Below are positions 1 to 10,814 of a DNA stretch of 64,000 nt, piece by piece. Below the pieces are notes generated by a model. The model searched no databases. It was not told the origin of the DNA and was given only the letters and a program-made list of their open reading frames with translations. Position 1 is the first letter of the stretch. Each line of letters begins with the position of its first letter. A program made the position numbers and the translations under genes. Source of the stretch: Symbiotaphrina buchneri (taxonomy: Eukaryota; Ascomycota; Symbiotaphrinales; Symbiotaphrinaceae); contig BCIG01000006.1 in the NCBI GenBank assembly GCA_001599915.1, forward strand, positions 744,001-808,000, written 5' to 3'.

Positions 1-1
1 T

Positions 2-373
2 TGGAATACCTGGGGCGGAGGAGGTGGTGGAGGTGGTGGAGGCAATGATGATCCCCCTCCGCCATATGACTGGCGCCCACCGCGCAAGCCTAACAACTCA
101 ATACGTTCCTCAACGAGTTACGCCGCCGGTTCGTCCTCAGGGTCAGGTTGGACGCCCGGCTTCTGGACCGGAGCATTAGGGGGCGCCGCAGCTGGATACT
201 TGGCGGGAAACAGAGGGCGGAATGATACGAGGTATGCGGGCGGATGGGCTGCTCCCAATACTGGTCGATTCTGGGGTGATAACGGAGGCGAGGGGAGTTC
301 AAGGAGGGATGCCCCGGAACCATCAAGCTCAAGGTATGAAAGTGCTGGCTTTGGTTCAACACGGCGACGATAG
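2..373 (+). CDS. SARAF-like (store-operated calcium entry regulator) protein, C-terminal part
   Basis: The frame is open from the window edge to a TAG at 371–373, giving about 123 residues; the 5' end lies outside the window. The visible part starts with a poly-glycine run, then DDPPPPYDW, then a Ser/Gly/Trp-rich stretch with GSGWTPGFWTGALGGAAAGYLAG, and ends in a Ser/Arg-rich tail. A Gly-rich segment after the membrane span, followed by PPPPYDWR and a short GxWTGxxxGxxxGY segment, is characteristic of fungal members of the SARAF/TMEM66 family. In animals these are ER membrane proteins that damp store-operated calcium entry. The N-terminal luminal domain and signal peptide cannot be checked here. 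The family call rests on this C-terminal pattern only. Confidence 0.7.
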   Translation, partial: WNTWGGGGGGGGGGNDDPPPPYDWRPPRKPNNSIRSSTSYAAGSSSGSGWTPGFWTGALGGAAAGYLAGNRGRNDTRYAGGWAAPNTGRFWGDNGGEGSSRRDAPEPSSSRYESAGFGSTRRR

Positions 374-713
374 AGCAAGGTCACAAGTGTATGATAATCA
401 CACCCGCGAGAGCGCGTTTTTTTTGTGCATTGGTGCGAAAATTCGACGTCTACCTTATATGACGGCGGCGTTACTACTTTCCTATATTGATAGGCTTTGC
501 TGCTGCAGCCCTACCCTTCCTTTTGCGGCCCGATCCCTGGCGCGACAAGGGGTGGCACCATCAAGCATTTCGACGGGACTAGATTCGTCTCTCCAGCGGG
601 AACTCAGCCAAAAGACAACGAATTTTTCCCACCCGTTCGCACTGGGCATCTGGGATGTTGCACTGTAGTGTCTACTATTTACGCTGAGCCTTCGCAAGCA
701 TCTGACATCCGCC

Positions 714-2750
714 TCAACTTGTCGCGATTTCAACTTGTCCTTCCAACGCCTTGCCTTGTGCTTTCTCGGTAGTGTCAGGCCTGCAAGGAAATAAATAACC
801 ATAAGATTAAGGTAGGACACTGGGTCACTCACTCGTTGAATATCTGTTACCTGCGTGTTTGCAACTGTGCACCATTCGTAGTCTGGTCCAGAGACCGAGG
901 ACGGTGACCTGTTCCAGTCGGTATATAATCCGGATCTCTCCCGTCTGTTTGCCAGAAATCTTGACCGTCTATATAGCGACAGACTTCGCCTGCCGCAAGG
1001 CGCTGGCACTTGACATTTCAAATCTGCTGTGTCCCTGGAACACAACGATACATATAGAGTCTGCGCTGATCAGGTGCGAAAGGAATTGAGCCAACATCGC
1101 GCCAAAAGAAAGCATGCAAACTGCTGCTGTCGCTGGCTAGGGTAGCTCATCGTCTGCCATGGCTGAACTTTGTTCTCAGTAATGATGAGTTGAAATCCTC
1201 AATCCAGTCTCTTGTTGAGATTATCGTTCGAGGGCTCTGGATCTCTTCGTCCTTTGCCTTGTGGAGGTCTGGAACCTTAGTGGCTGTAGGATCGCTCCCA
1301 GACTCTTCTGTTCAAGTAATGTTGGTCACGTCTGATCAAGAAAGGGATGCAGGCTGGACATGCTTACTTGTCTTAAGCCAAGCATGTATGCCCTTTTGCG
1401 CGTACTCTTCGAAGGATATCAAGTGAGAGGAAATCTTCTGGATTTAGAGATGTCAGGGGAGGTAAGGCTGTTTATAAGGACGAGGTGTGGGGAAAGCGGG
1501 GCGGGGAGTGATGGGCATACCGTGTTTGCTGCCCAGCATCCTTGGGTGAATTCGCCTTGGGATATCGCCCGAAGCAAACTTTGAAAGAGGGGTAACTGGA
1601 TATGACTCAATGGCAGCAAACAATTGATCGGCTCTAGGAGCAAGGCATGCGTGTGAGGGTGAGGTAGGAGATGCAGCAAGGGATTGTTGCTATGCTCCAG
1701 CAAGATATCTGGGATCGAAGGACGATGCAGACCGCTGGGGTTACTGCAAGCATGGGAGCAGTGGCTTGTTAGCGATGCTTTTGTACACAGAAAGTAGCAA
1801 TAAAGTAGAGAAATTGTAGGCTGCGTCACCAGCACCAGTGCATTAGGAGTCTTGTCCGGTTGACGTGGTTCATTGCCTAAAAGATAACTCTCTTACTTAC
1901 ACACGCCTGCCCCAAGTCCGCAGGCTCTGCTTCCAAAAGCATTCGACTCCCAGCATATGTCCAACATCAGCCTTCTGCTCTTGCTCCTCTCGCTGGCTCT
2001 CCTTTGCTTGCTCTTCCTCGGTGCTGGGAACTGGCTTCTATCTGTCAATGGCTTCTTCTTACATCTTACGCCCACGATAGCTTCCTGGTCCTCCATATCG
2101 TTCCCATGCTACTGGGCAAATCCTGTTCCAGTACAATCCTTGGCATCGCATTCAATATCTTGGCCCGACCAGGAGCGATACTCGACGCTGGGGGTACAGG
2201 ACGTTTGCTTCATGGAGGTAATATCCCTTCGCCCGTTGCTTCTGGCAGATACACTCACTAATGCTCTCGCAAGGTTGCTGTCATGGAGGGCCTGTAGCTA
2301 CAGAAGATACTCTATAGCTTATGGTATCGGTCAGACCATCGGACATATTCCATCTGAGGTATGGCGATGAGGCCGTTCGGCGTCTTGATACTCCTTACAG
2401 CCCGTTTGGACAGCGCCAGGGCACCGAAATAGTGTCCACGACCTTCCGTATGACGCATGATGGTGACAGGAAGGTATATCTATGTTGCTGTCGGCCTCGA
2501 CCGAGGGCTGGCTAGGCCAAGTGCATGTCTTGCACCTGGCTGCGCGGCTGCTAAAAAGGTGCTGGGCCACAACTCCTTCCGAGAGATATCTCCGTTTGCG
2601 TAGGCTTCCATCCTGTATAAACAGTATTTGATTCGAAGAGCTGAATACCCTAAAGCGGCCCTCAACCATGTACATATCAAGCTCAAGCCTTGCGGCAGTG
2701 TTGTACGAACTGTAAAATCCAATCAGAAAACCTGCATTGCAGAGTTCCCG
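714..2750 (-). pseudogene. Unresolved multi-exon or decayed gene, product unknown
   Basis: This stretch holds many short protein-like frames on the minus strand but I could not build one clean gene. The best part is the 3' half. A frame around 1521–1690 reads ADQLFAAIESYPVTPLSKFA. It is followed by a plausible intron at 1438–1520 (GTATGC…CAG) and another at 1308–1367 (GTAAGC…CAG), then a frame ending near 1147. Further in-frame protein-like sequence, including CRYIDGQDFWQ, continues past stops to about 714 with another intron-like spacer. Similar stop-interrupted but coherent frames appear at 1893–2340 (for example SVEYRSWSGQDIECDAKDC). Several stops look like products of C-to-T change, which suggests decay. 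A mis-parsed intact gene with many small exons is the alternative. No family is recognised. Confidence 0.25.
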
Positions 2751-3114
2751 CAACGCCCGTGTAAAACAAATAATCGTACAGTTCTAGATCTATCCATCCG
2801 TTGCTTTGTCTATCAGCCGGCGGTCAAATGCAGAACAGATAGCCAACAACGCCAGACAATGCAGTAGTAGAAATAAAAGAAACAAGGAGACCAGCCCTCC
2901 TTGCACTGAGGCTCACAAAAGGTCATGTATCCAAGCTTCGGACGTCACAAGTGCGTGCTTGCCTGTCGGCAGCTTCCCAACACAGGAGGCTTTGATCCTC
3001 CCACAGGCGGCCCAGAGTGGACTGTCGCTATTTCAAGAATTTGCCGCCGACTAGGGGGGTACCTCTCGGCGGCGGCAAACTGGATCGGCCAATCGTAATC
3101 AAAGGATCCGGACA
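2751..3114. other. Intergenic, contains a GCCGCC inverted repeat
   Basis: I see no gene here. The stretch lies downstream of the carrier gene at 3115–4209. It contains the inverted repeat at 3040–3079 listed separately. Confidence 0.6.
3040..3079. repeat. Short inverted repeat of the TTTGCCGCCG type
   Basis: Left arm TTTGCCGCCGA (3040–3050) faces right arm TCGGCGGCGGCAAA (3066–3079) across a 15-bp spacer containing a G run. The same core occurs as a perfect palindrome at 32655–32678 and as single copies near 10997 and 12656. It may be a remnant of a small mobile element or a recurrent binding site. I cannot tell which. Confidence 0.5.
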
Positions 3115-4209
3115 TCAATCGATCCCCTTCAGACGCCGGTAGATCTTCTTGTGCTGCTCCAGGAAGAGGAAGGTAGCAATAGTGTGGGGACCCAGCCGCA
3201 CGAAGCTTGGCACCCAGCCCTTGAACATCCAGCCAATGCCCTCATGTGCAAATATCTCTGTGACAAGCTTTGCAATACTCTTGTGTTCGTGCGAGCTCAT
3301 TACCCTTGTCTTAATCACATCCACCGGAGAGCAGACCGTTGTAGCCACAAAGCCAGCCATCAAACTAGCGCTGAAGTGCGTCGTGAGATTGTCTTCCAGA
3401 CTGGTTTTCTGCAATAGCAGCCTCTTGAAGATGTCATATGAGGCCAACTGGGACGCGGTCATAAGCACTGCGCGGGCGCTGTTTGGCCATACCCCGCGGA
3501 AGAGGCTCCCCAGTCCTTCTTCCCTGGACATCCGTACCAGCCCATCAAGAGCATGCTTATAGTTCCGGCGCTTGTCCAGGGGAAGCGCGGCGTCATGCTG
3601 CATACGAACGTTCAAGACATCAGCTGGGTTCCCTGCAAGCCCGCCCAAGAAACCGGATGTAGAAGCCATGAGGACGAGCGCGGAAAAGGACGACGGGTTC
3701 GGGTTGAGGTCTTTTAGCTCTTCGTAGACGCCGAACCGGGTGGTGCTGTACGTTATCTGGCGTAGGAGCGATGCTGAGAGCTGTTATTTGGTTCGGGGTC
3801 AGTCAATGGTAACCAACGCGCAAAAGAATGGAGTGGACATACACCACGGTATAGACCGGATAGCCCGTCGGTCTTGACAACATGTACAAACATCCCGACC
3901 ATCTTCTTGCTCGGCGCATCTTTCCCAGCAGTCTGTAGCCGGACCTACAAAGAATTGGTGTGAGTGGGAATTTGTAGATCTCAACGCGCATGCGTTGCGG
4001 ATTTAAGAGGCAGCCCGAACCTTGACTGTTTACCAGTTAGCTATTGGCTGCCTTGCGTTACAGGCAATACGTATAGACAACTTACTCAGATCTAAAGGAT
4101 GTGTCACGCATGCCGCAAAGCATGATGCAGACCCACCAAACCAGAACGGATAGTGGATCTTGCCATCTTTGTCTTTGTCTTTGCGCTGCGCCGTCTTTGA
4201 GGGAGGCAT
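3115..4209 (-). CDS. DIC1: Mitochondrial dicarboxylate carrier (DIC1-like)
   Basis: A mitochondrial carrier family (SLC25) protein of the inner membrane, predicted to exchange malate or succinate for phosphate. Proposed exons are 4086–4209, 4021–4025 (only 5 nt, TCAAG), 3843–3944 and 3115–3780. Introns are 60, 76 and 62 bp. All phases agree and give 298 residues, the length of yeast Dic1. The three carrier signatures are present as HPLDLIKVR, GNPADVLNVR and SPVDVIKTR. The first is assembled only if the 5-nt exon is used: it supplies the isoleucine (with one base from exon 1) and the lysine. The start at 4209 opens with a short hydrophilic leader MPPSKTAQRKDKDKDGK and no cleaved presequence, as is usual for carriers. 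Dicarboxylate specificity is inferred from overall resemblance to Dic1; oxaloacetate or related carriers are the main alternative. Confidence 0.9.
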
Positions 4210-4885
4210 GACTGCTCAGCTCTTGCGCATTCCGCTGCGCCTGCAGTGGGATAGTGGCCGAAGCAAAGGGAATAGAAAGGGAGGAAAAGAGAAGATAGAA
4301 TTACACAAGGGAATGTTATCTCCAGCGATGCATGGAGGAGCAATTGGAAGCTTCTTGGCTGTCGGCGGATCTCGAAAGATGGATGACCAATTGCGATTGC
4401 TTCATTGTGCATTTTTCGGAACTTTTTGGCCGAGAGTCGGATCGGCGACTACGGCTCACATTCTTCCGTTCCGATCTCTTGGCTCAACTTGCCCCTTTTC
4501 TTCCCCTTTTTCGTGAACCAGCATCCATGTATGGCAGAATCTCCGCAAAACGATCATCTGGACTATTGAAGATGGCTCTCTTACAGGTTACAATATCTGG
4601 GGGATTAACTACAGGGAAGTCCATTACATTGCTAGAACTTTGCTATTGTATATGTGACTCCCTCGGGGGGGAAATAAGAAGATCTACTAAAGCTCAGTGA
4701 ATCAGTGGCTGCACGACTAATGGACGTTATGCAGTATCGTTCAATCAATTCCCCATTCGTCGTATTGGCAATGATCTATTCCTTTCTCTCCTCCACATAC
4801 CACTCCCACCGCAAATCCAAAAGCTTTCGCCATCCTGCTTTCTATTTCCTCAACACACCGCCACAAATCCCTCCAAGCTTGCGCC
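4210..4885. promoter_or_regulatory. Divergent promoter region, carrier gene (-) and small gene (+)
   Basis: This 676-bp gap lies between two divergent starts. No convincing ORF is present. I recognised no specific factor site. Confidence 0.45.
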
Positions 4886-5164
4886 ATGGCTTCAGTGACG
4901 CAGTTCATCAAGGACCTCGTGACGAACCCAAAGCCATACAAGACGAACATGACGAGGAAGAAGAAGAAGCAAGTTATGTTCTTTGGCGGCGCGAACACCG
5001 ACCGCCTCCTTCGGCCACGTTCTCCGGTCTCTGGCTACAAGTATGGCTGCACTTATACCTTCTGGAAATCCAAATCACGCCTTCTAACACTTCTATACAG
5101 GGCCAAAAACGGGAGCAGCCTCTCGCTGTCGGGTCCTCCAGTGTCCCCATGGAGCCCGCTATAG
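4886..5164 (+). CDS. Small basic hypothetical protein
   Basis: An ATG at 4886 (context GCCATGG) opens MASVTQFIKDLVTNPKPYK, followed by a lysine/arginine patch (TRKKKKQVMFFGG). The frame reaches a TAG at 5162–5164. A consensus-like 60-bp intron (GTATGG…CTATACAG, 5041–5100) lies inside. Because its length is a multiple of three, both the spliced (72 aa) and unspliced (92 aa) readings stay in frame. No family is recognised. An overlapping frame that ends in SKL was considered and rejected. The good start context and the basic patch are the only positive signs, so the gene call is tentative. Confidence 0.35.
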   Translation: MASVTQFIKDLVTNPKPYKTNMTRKKKKQVMFFGGANTDRLLRPRSPVSGYKYGCTYTFWKSKSRLLTLLYRAKNGSSLSLSGPPVSPWSPL

Positions 5165-6493
5165 GTGAAGGAATCAAGGACGAAAGGTATGGACGAGCAG
5201 CCGGCAGCCGGAGAGCTTATGCTGACCAAATCAAGCAGAGCAAGCTCTAGATCGTTGAAAGTCTGTTTTCATTTGCCGTTCTCGGCTTGCTGAGACAATA
5301 CGAATATCTGGGGAGCAAGGCGTCACGTTATGCAAGACTTGTGAGACTTCATAGCCTTGCTTTTGACAGTGACCATCTCGTAGAGTATCCGCTCTCTCTC
5401 CGGTAAGTCACCTTTCGCACATTGTGAAGATATGTCTCTCGTTGGTTCCTGCTTGTAGCACTGAAGCAATCTGGGTTTCCCTGCCACTCTCCCAGCCCTA
5501 ACATTGGATGTATCCCCTCGGTTTTCTGTGTCATCACCATTGGCATCATCACACATTTCGCTGCAGATATCCCAGATCTTTACATGAGGAAAGACGAGCG
5601 ATGAGAGAGGTACTGCCGTGATCTACCAGGATACAGGGGATCGGCAGCATCTTAGCCTTCACGTCGTAAGTCCAGATCCTCCTGGATCCGGTCTTCTGGT
5701 ATCCAGATCGATTGGTTCGGTGGATCTCCCACTTGTCATTGCTCGCATCTGAACGCGCCCTGATCTGGCAACGCATTGGCGCCCGCAGCAATTTGAAGCT
5801 TCGCGCTCAGATTCCCAGTGATCGATCCAATCTTGATCAAGATCCTGTTAGTCAAGGGGACTACCTTGATCGATATTAGAGCTCCTCCATGTCTATTAAC
5901 CGTCCAAGACAGATGTAATCGATCGTAGCTGCGAGGGATTCCCATCTCCGTTCGACGGTACCTGGTAGATCAGCCTTGGTATCACGAACAGAATCAGGAA
6001 CCGCATCGGTTCCTGCAACGTCACTTACCTGCGTAGCCATGAATTGTGACGCGTAGCCTGATATCACTGCGGTGCTCATTGTAGGTTGACCCTCAGGGCG
6101 CCAGGGGCAGTCGAAGAGGAGATTGATCGATTTCGATGAGTCCCTGCTCCATTAAATGCTGGTTCCTGCGTGATTGATCGATCTATCGAGCTGCGAAAGC
6201 TGTGAAAGAAGATTCTGGGTAAGGAAAAGCATTGAAGGGCTCTGAAGAAGTGGAGAATTGTCCAGAATGCAATAGAGGTCCTGCTCAAGTAGGAAAACGC
6301 GTTGGTGTAGCGAGCTTGCGTGTGCTCAAAGAGGCCCGTCGGGCGTGTAGGCCATATAAACCACATCCAACACCAAACCTCCTCACCTTCTCAACTCTCT
6401 CCACCATCACTACCCTCAACCACACGACACCAGACCACATTAAAAAATATCAAGTAGTTTGGAGATGCCTCCGCGCCGCCCCCGCCCCCCTCC
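5165..6493. other. Unassigned 1.3 kb with scattered minus-strand frames
   Basis: On the minus strand an ATG at 6079 opens MSTAVISGYASQFMATQ and runs into a very good donor (CAG|GTAAGTG, about 6028) with an acceptor CTACCAG near 5962. Downstream is a frame reading LIKIGSITGNLSAKLQIAAG (about 5745–5850). The frames do not join cleanly in my hands. This could be a short multi-exon gene or relics of one. No family is recognised and no CDS is claimed. Confidence 0.3.
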
Positions 6494-6607
6494 ATGCCCC
6501 TCACCCCCTCCACCTACTCCAAATCCCTCTCCTCCTCCCTCCCCTCCTCCTACTCCCCCTCCGACTCCTCCTCCAGTTCCTCCCGCCGCGTCTTTGGCGT
6601 GGTAGCG
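6494..6607 (+). CDS. First-exon candidate of an unknown gene, rest unresolved
   Basis: ATG at 6494 opens a 38-codon Ser-rich frame, MPLTPSTYSKSLSSSLPSSY…RRVFGVVA, which ends exactly at a consensus donor GTAAGT (6608). Its reading frame is one of three through a strongly C/T-rich stretch, and the other two give poly-proline or noise. Downstream segments look exon-like (YRERKIGNLSLEDLW before GTATGT near 6853; an acceptor CACAG near 6902 followed by QTNQFIIKFIF), but stops and phase conflicts prevent a full model. A 19-bp direct repeat lies within these segments. The gene may be broken. No function can be given. Confidence 0.35.
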
Positions 6608-7805
6608 GTAAGTTTCCATCCCCATTGACATCAAAGGCCTACCCTATCTCGTCAACTATAACGTTGACGCGTTTTGGATGGCCGCGGTCCTCCTCCCCCT
6701 TCTTGCTGAACGCAGCTGACCACCAGAAGCAGCACTCGTTCTGAGTGCAGACGTCTTCGGGGTCTATGTACTGCAGACCCCAGGACTGCCCTAGTCTAAT
6801 ATTGGGTTATCGGGAAAGAAAGATCGGCAATCTGTCTCTTGAAGACCTGTGGGTATGTTTTGTCTTTCAAGAAAGTATGACTTCGAACCGGTACTGATCA
6901 CAGCTTCGACAGACAAACCAGTTCATCATCAAGTTCATCTTTGTGGGGCAGGGACTGCCCTAGTCTAATACTGTCTGTCGTGGGAAAGCTTCCCCAGACA
7001 GGAGACAGGAGCGTCATGAATGTAAGTATATCCCGCGTGATACAATCCATCATCTTTGCGGATCTAGTAACGCTTCGTATAGAAACACGGCTTGCTTGCG
7101 TCAGACGTCGAAACCACTCCAGCTATACGAAGAGATCTGAAGAATCCGGAGCACGAGAGCCACGCAGGTAAGTACCACACACATATATAGCGCATAGCTC
7201 AATGGAATGACTGATAAAGTAGTAGAAGAAGAGCTTTGCACCTGACATGGACCTGTCCAGCCAAAGATCAAATCATGCTCCTCCTCCCCAACTAGGTCAA
7301 AGGGGACATGACAATGCTATAGGGATCAGGAGTGAGCACATATAGCAACGTTATCACGAAACTGATACTGATCATACGATAGAAGATGGATAAGACATGT
7401 CTAGAAGGAAAGCATGGGGTAGTCGGCGAGTTGTTCTATGGAAGATCATAATCAGGAGGACAATACGAGAAGTAATTAAAGAGACCAGCGGTCCGTGGCA
7501 TGGATGCATTTGTATGCTCTCTCTTGTTTGCTGCGGCCGTTATCCGAAAGCAAACTCTGATTCTTGAAAGCCCCACAGATGCCCGGTGAATAATTCAACG
7601 TCTTGCATACCTATGAAATAATACCTGTTGTTGATGAGGAGCTCCCAGCTGTGGTGACTGCTGCAATGTTTGCTAGAGCTACCCCGCTCGCGCGCCTGCT
7701 GAGCTCTCTCTCCCTCCCTCACTTGGCCAGCGGGACTTGCCGGCCATCACCTCCGAAATTCTCCACCACGTCGAAATATATCAAGCTACAGCTATCGACG
7801 CAAAA
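6608..7805. other. Unresolved region between exon candidate and MSF1
   Basis: Contains the direct repeat 6783–6801 / 6952–6970 and fragments of open frame up to about 7170. From about 7190 to 7600 I see nothing. The last 200 bp form the promoter and leader of the Phe-tRNA synthetase gene. Confidence 0.4.
6783..6970. repeat. 19-bp direct repeat, two copies 169 bp apart
   Basis: GGACTGCCCTAGTCTAATA occurs at 6783–6801 and identically at 6952–6970. Sequence outside the 19 bp is not clearly alike. Both copies can be read as DCPSLIL in the same frame. Confidence 0.7.
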
Positions 7806-9450
7806 ATGCATCTACGAGCAACGGGCAGAGCTGTGAAGCTCCAGAGAAGTCTCTGGAAGCTGTCCAGCTCAAGATGGAGCTGCGCGCCGCCGTTGAGGCC
7901 GGGCCAATTGAGCGGGACACGCTCCCGACACAGCCCTTCAGGTACGACACCAGAGCACCAACCGCAACCACTACGCTATACAATTCATTGCTGACCGAAT
8001 ATCCTCCACAGCAACTCCCAAGTCAAAAGAGAGCTCAAATACCATCAATATAGATGGTAGAACCTACCCAACAGATGACTGGACCAACATTCCCTCTTCC
8101 ATCCTCGAGGCAGTCCCTCGCCGACTGCACCTTCAACGCGATCACCCCATCTCGATAACACGGCAGCTCATCGAAGCTCGCTTTCCTTCTCCCACCTACA
8201 AAAAACACAACGACTTCTTCCCCGTCGTCACAGTGGCTCAAAATTTCGACTCACTAGGCTTCCCCGCAAACCATCCTGGGCGCAGCAAGACTGATACCTT
8301 CTACGTCAATGCCTCGAACGTGTTGCGCACACATACCTCAGCGCATCAGGCTGATACGTTCCGCGCGAACCTGAGCCCCGGCTACCTAATCTCAGCGGAC
8401 GTGTATCGACGAGATGCAATCGACAGGAGCCACTACCCAATATTCCACCAGATGGAGGGGGCGCGCATGTGGGATCGCTCGACGGTACCAAATGGCGACA
8501 TCGCCGCTGCCGTGCGAAAGGATCTCGAGGAGCTGCCTACCCACGACGTGAAAGTGTTAGATCCCAACCCACCATTCCACGAGGAGCGCAACCCACTACA
8601 AACAAAACATCACTCAGCCGCAGAAGGCGAAGCCATCGCCGCACACCTGAAACGCACGCTCGAGCTCGTCGTCATATCGCTATTCAGCAGGACCCACCGG
8701 GGACAGCAGGAACCGCTTCAGATCCGCTGGATCGAAGCCTACTTCCCCTTCACGTCTCCCTCCTGGGAGCTCGAAGTCTTCTACCAGAACTCCTGGCTGG
8801 AGCTTCTCGGCTGCGGCGTCGTGCAACAACCACTCCTCACCAACGCGGGCGTGCCCTCGCAAGTGGGCTGGGCGTTCGGCGTCGGGCTCGAGCGACTGGC
8901 CATGCTCCTCTTCGGCATCCCGGATATACGGCTCTTCTGGAGCACCGACGCACGCTTCCTATCCCAATTCTCCGAGTCGGCCATCCTCGACCCCTCCAGC
9001 ACCAAACCCATACATCGCTTCGTGCCCTTCTCCGTCTACCCGCCGTGCTACAAAGACGTCGCCTTCTGGCTGCCGCAATACACGCCCACCCCAGCACGGG
9101 CGAAACACGAGCCGCTCGATCTCTCGCCCTCGGGCGGGCTGCCAGCAGACCAAGCGCAGCGCACGGCGCCGTTCACGCCGCATCCGACCGAGGAGCCGCC
9201 GATGCCGCCGTCGCCGGACGCGATCCACGAGAACGACATCTTCGCGCTGATACGGAGTGTTGTGGGTGATGATGTTGAGGATGTGAGGCTCGTGGATGAG
9301 TTTGTGCATCCGAAGACGCGCCGTAAGAGTTTGTGTTATCGTATTAATTATAGAAGTTTGGAGAGGACGTTGACGAATGAGGCGGCGAATGCGATGCATG
9401 ACCGTGTGAGAGAGGCGCTGCAGAAGGAGCTGGGTGTGGAGTTGAGGTAG
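7806..9450 (+). CDS. MSF1: Mitochondrial phenylalanyl-tRNA synthetase
   Basis: Charges mitochondrial tRNA-Phe in the matrix as a monomer. Exons are 7806–7941 and 8012–9450, joined by a 70-bp intron (GTACGA…CCACAG), giving 524 residues. The first exon encodes an Arg/Ser-rich, acid-free presequence (MHLRATGRAVKLQRSLWKLS). This supports the start at 7806, although an in-frame ATG at 7737 exists. Class II synthetase features follow: NFDSLGFPANHPGRS, the block RTHTSAHQ, GYLISADVYRRD with FHQMEG, then motif 3 as GVGLERLAMLLFGIPDIR. The C-terminal anticodon-binding domain (FDX-ACB) begins around FSVYPPCYKDVAFWLP and ends at the stop. It contains a Pro/Ala-rich insert (PTPARAKHEPLDLSPSGG). No essential motif is missing. 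Confidence 0.95.
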
Positions 9451-9941
9451 ATACTGAGCTCGGGGTTGGGAACTTGGGCATGGCGGATCTTGTATTATAT
9501 CGAGCATCAATGCCTTTCGAAGCTTGTCAAAATGAGCGACGGAGCATCCAAGGGCATGGCATTACCATCATGTACGACTACAGCAGCAAGAGCTACGAGA
9601 GCAAAATCAATTGATCACAGCGTCAATTCAGATTCCTATTGAGGCTATAGACAGAGAGATCCAGCCGAATCCGTTCGGCAGACAATGCAAACCGTGAGAT
9701 GCGACGCAAGTTCAGAGAGAGGAGAAGATTTGTACATAGAAGAACCGAGTCCACATGTCATAAGAGTAACGCCGCTTTTCCCCATTGCATCCCACAGCTA
9801 CTCGCAATATTGCCCTTTATTGGCACAATAAAAGAGAAGAATTCTAGGGCCAGGAGACTGGCTTCCATGTCGAGTAACATTCCCCAGTGCCGTTTTCCAA
9901 TGTTCAATCAAGCAACGTCAAAAGTCTCGTGACGCTATCTC
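9451..9941. other. Convergent 3' flanks of MSF1 and MGE1
   Basis: This 491-bp gap separates two convergent genes. I see no gene in it; it should hold both 3' UTRs and polyadenylation signals (for example CAATAAAAGA near 9826). Confidence 0.5.
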
Positions 9942-10814
9942 TCAAGAGTTCTTGACAACGCCTACTTTTGCGGCCTGCAGTAATATGTCAGTAATCCATA
10001 CAAGAAGGCAAAATGCATATTGGAAACTCACCCTCAAGACCCGTCCATTAAGCAGGAACCCCTTCTGCTGGGTATAGAACACCGATCCATCCTCCTTCCC
10101 CTGCTGCGGCGCCTGGAAAGTGGCCTCGTGCAGATTCGGGTCGAACTTATCTCCATTCTCCGCCGGATCAAATCGCTTAAGGCCATGTTTCTCCAGGGTC
10201 TGCATAAGAATCCTCTCCGTCATCTTCAGGCCATCAAGTAAGTTCTGGAGATCCTTATTCTCCTCGCTTCCCTCAGCGGGCTGCTGCACAGTCGACAGGG
10301 CGCGGTCCAGGTTATCGATCGACTCGACCAGGTCGCGGGCGAAGCGCTGAATAGCAAAGTCACGCGCCGCCTGGATCTCACGCTTGGTGCGGTCCTGCAG
10401 GTTGCGGAACTCGGCGACTGAGCGCAGGTACTTGTCTTTGAGCTCGACGATCTCCTTGTCTTTGGCCGCCAGCTCCTTAGCTATCGGGTCGGCGCCTTCG
10501 CCTTCACCTTCTTGGCCGGCTCTGCTGCCGGTGTCGGTGCTGCCTTCTTTTATGCCGGCGCCGCCGGTCTGGCTGTCGTTTTGCACATGGCTTTGCGGCT
10601 CAGGTACGGGCTCGGACTCCCGCCCACGCTCTTCTGAGCTTTTGTTGGCGAATGTCCGTGATTGCCGAGAGGAGAAGACTGAAGGTGTCTGTGTGAAAGC
10701 GGCAGATATCCGTGGCGAAGGGGAGGTATATGATCGAGAGAATGAGAGAGGAGATGCGGAGGAAGGACGCTGGCTAAGGAGGCGAGACTGCCGTAGTAGA
10801 GCGCGACGAAGCAT
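9942..10814 (-). CDS. MGE1: Mitochondrial GrpE, nucleotide exchange factor for mtHsp70
   Basis: Releases ADP from mitochondrial Hsp70 during protein import and folding in the matrix. Exon 1 is 10032–10814 and exon 2 is 9942–9974, with a 57-bp intron (GTGAGT…CTGCAG). The last exon adds only AAKVGVVKNS. The product has 271 residues. The first ~55 are a Ser/Arg-rich presequence (MLRRALLRQSRLLSQRPSSA). A low-complexity acidic linker comes next, then the long helix (KELAAKDKEIVELKDKYLRS), then the GrpE core FDPNLHEAT…GKEDGSVFYTQQKGFLLNGRVLR. Order and length fit the family. Reading on without splicing would change the C-terminus to a hydrophobic tail, so the intron is well supported. Confidence 0.95.
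   Translation of the reverse strand: MLRRALLRQSRLLSQRPSSASPLSFSRSYTSPSPRISAAFTQTPSVFSSRQSRTFANKSSEERGRESEPVPEPQSHVQNDSQTGGAGIKEGSTDTGSRAGQEGEGEGADPIAKELAAKDKEIVELKDKYLRSVAEFRNLQDRTKREIQAARDFAIQRFARDLVESIDNLDRALSTVQQPAEGSEENKDLQNLLDGLKMTERILMQTLEKHGLKRFDPAENGDKFDPNLHEATFQAPQQGKEDGSVFYTQQKGFLLNGRVLRVSFQYAFCLLVWITDILLQAAKVGVVKNS

Noticed and set aside
4705-5250. ORF ending in SKL, a possible peroxisomal signal
   Set aside because: No start context or domain, and it overlaps the better-supported frame from 4886; three C-terminal residues alone are weak evidence.
8469-9269. 266-codon plus-strand ORF inside MSF1
   Set aside because: An Arg/Ala/Pro-rich shadow in another frame of the synthetase exon.
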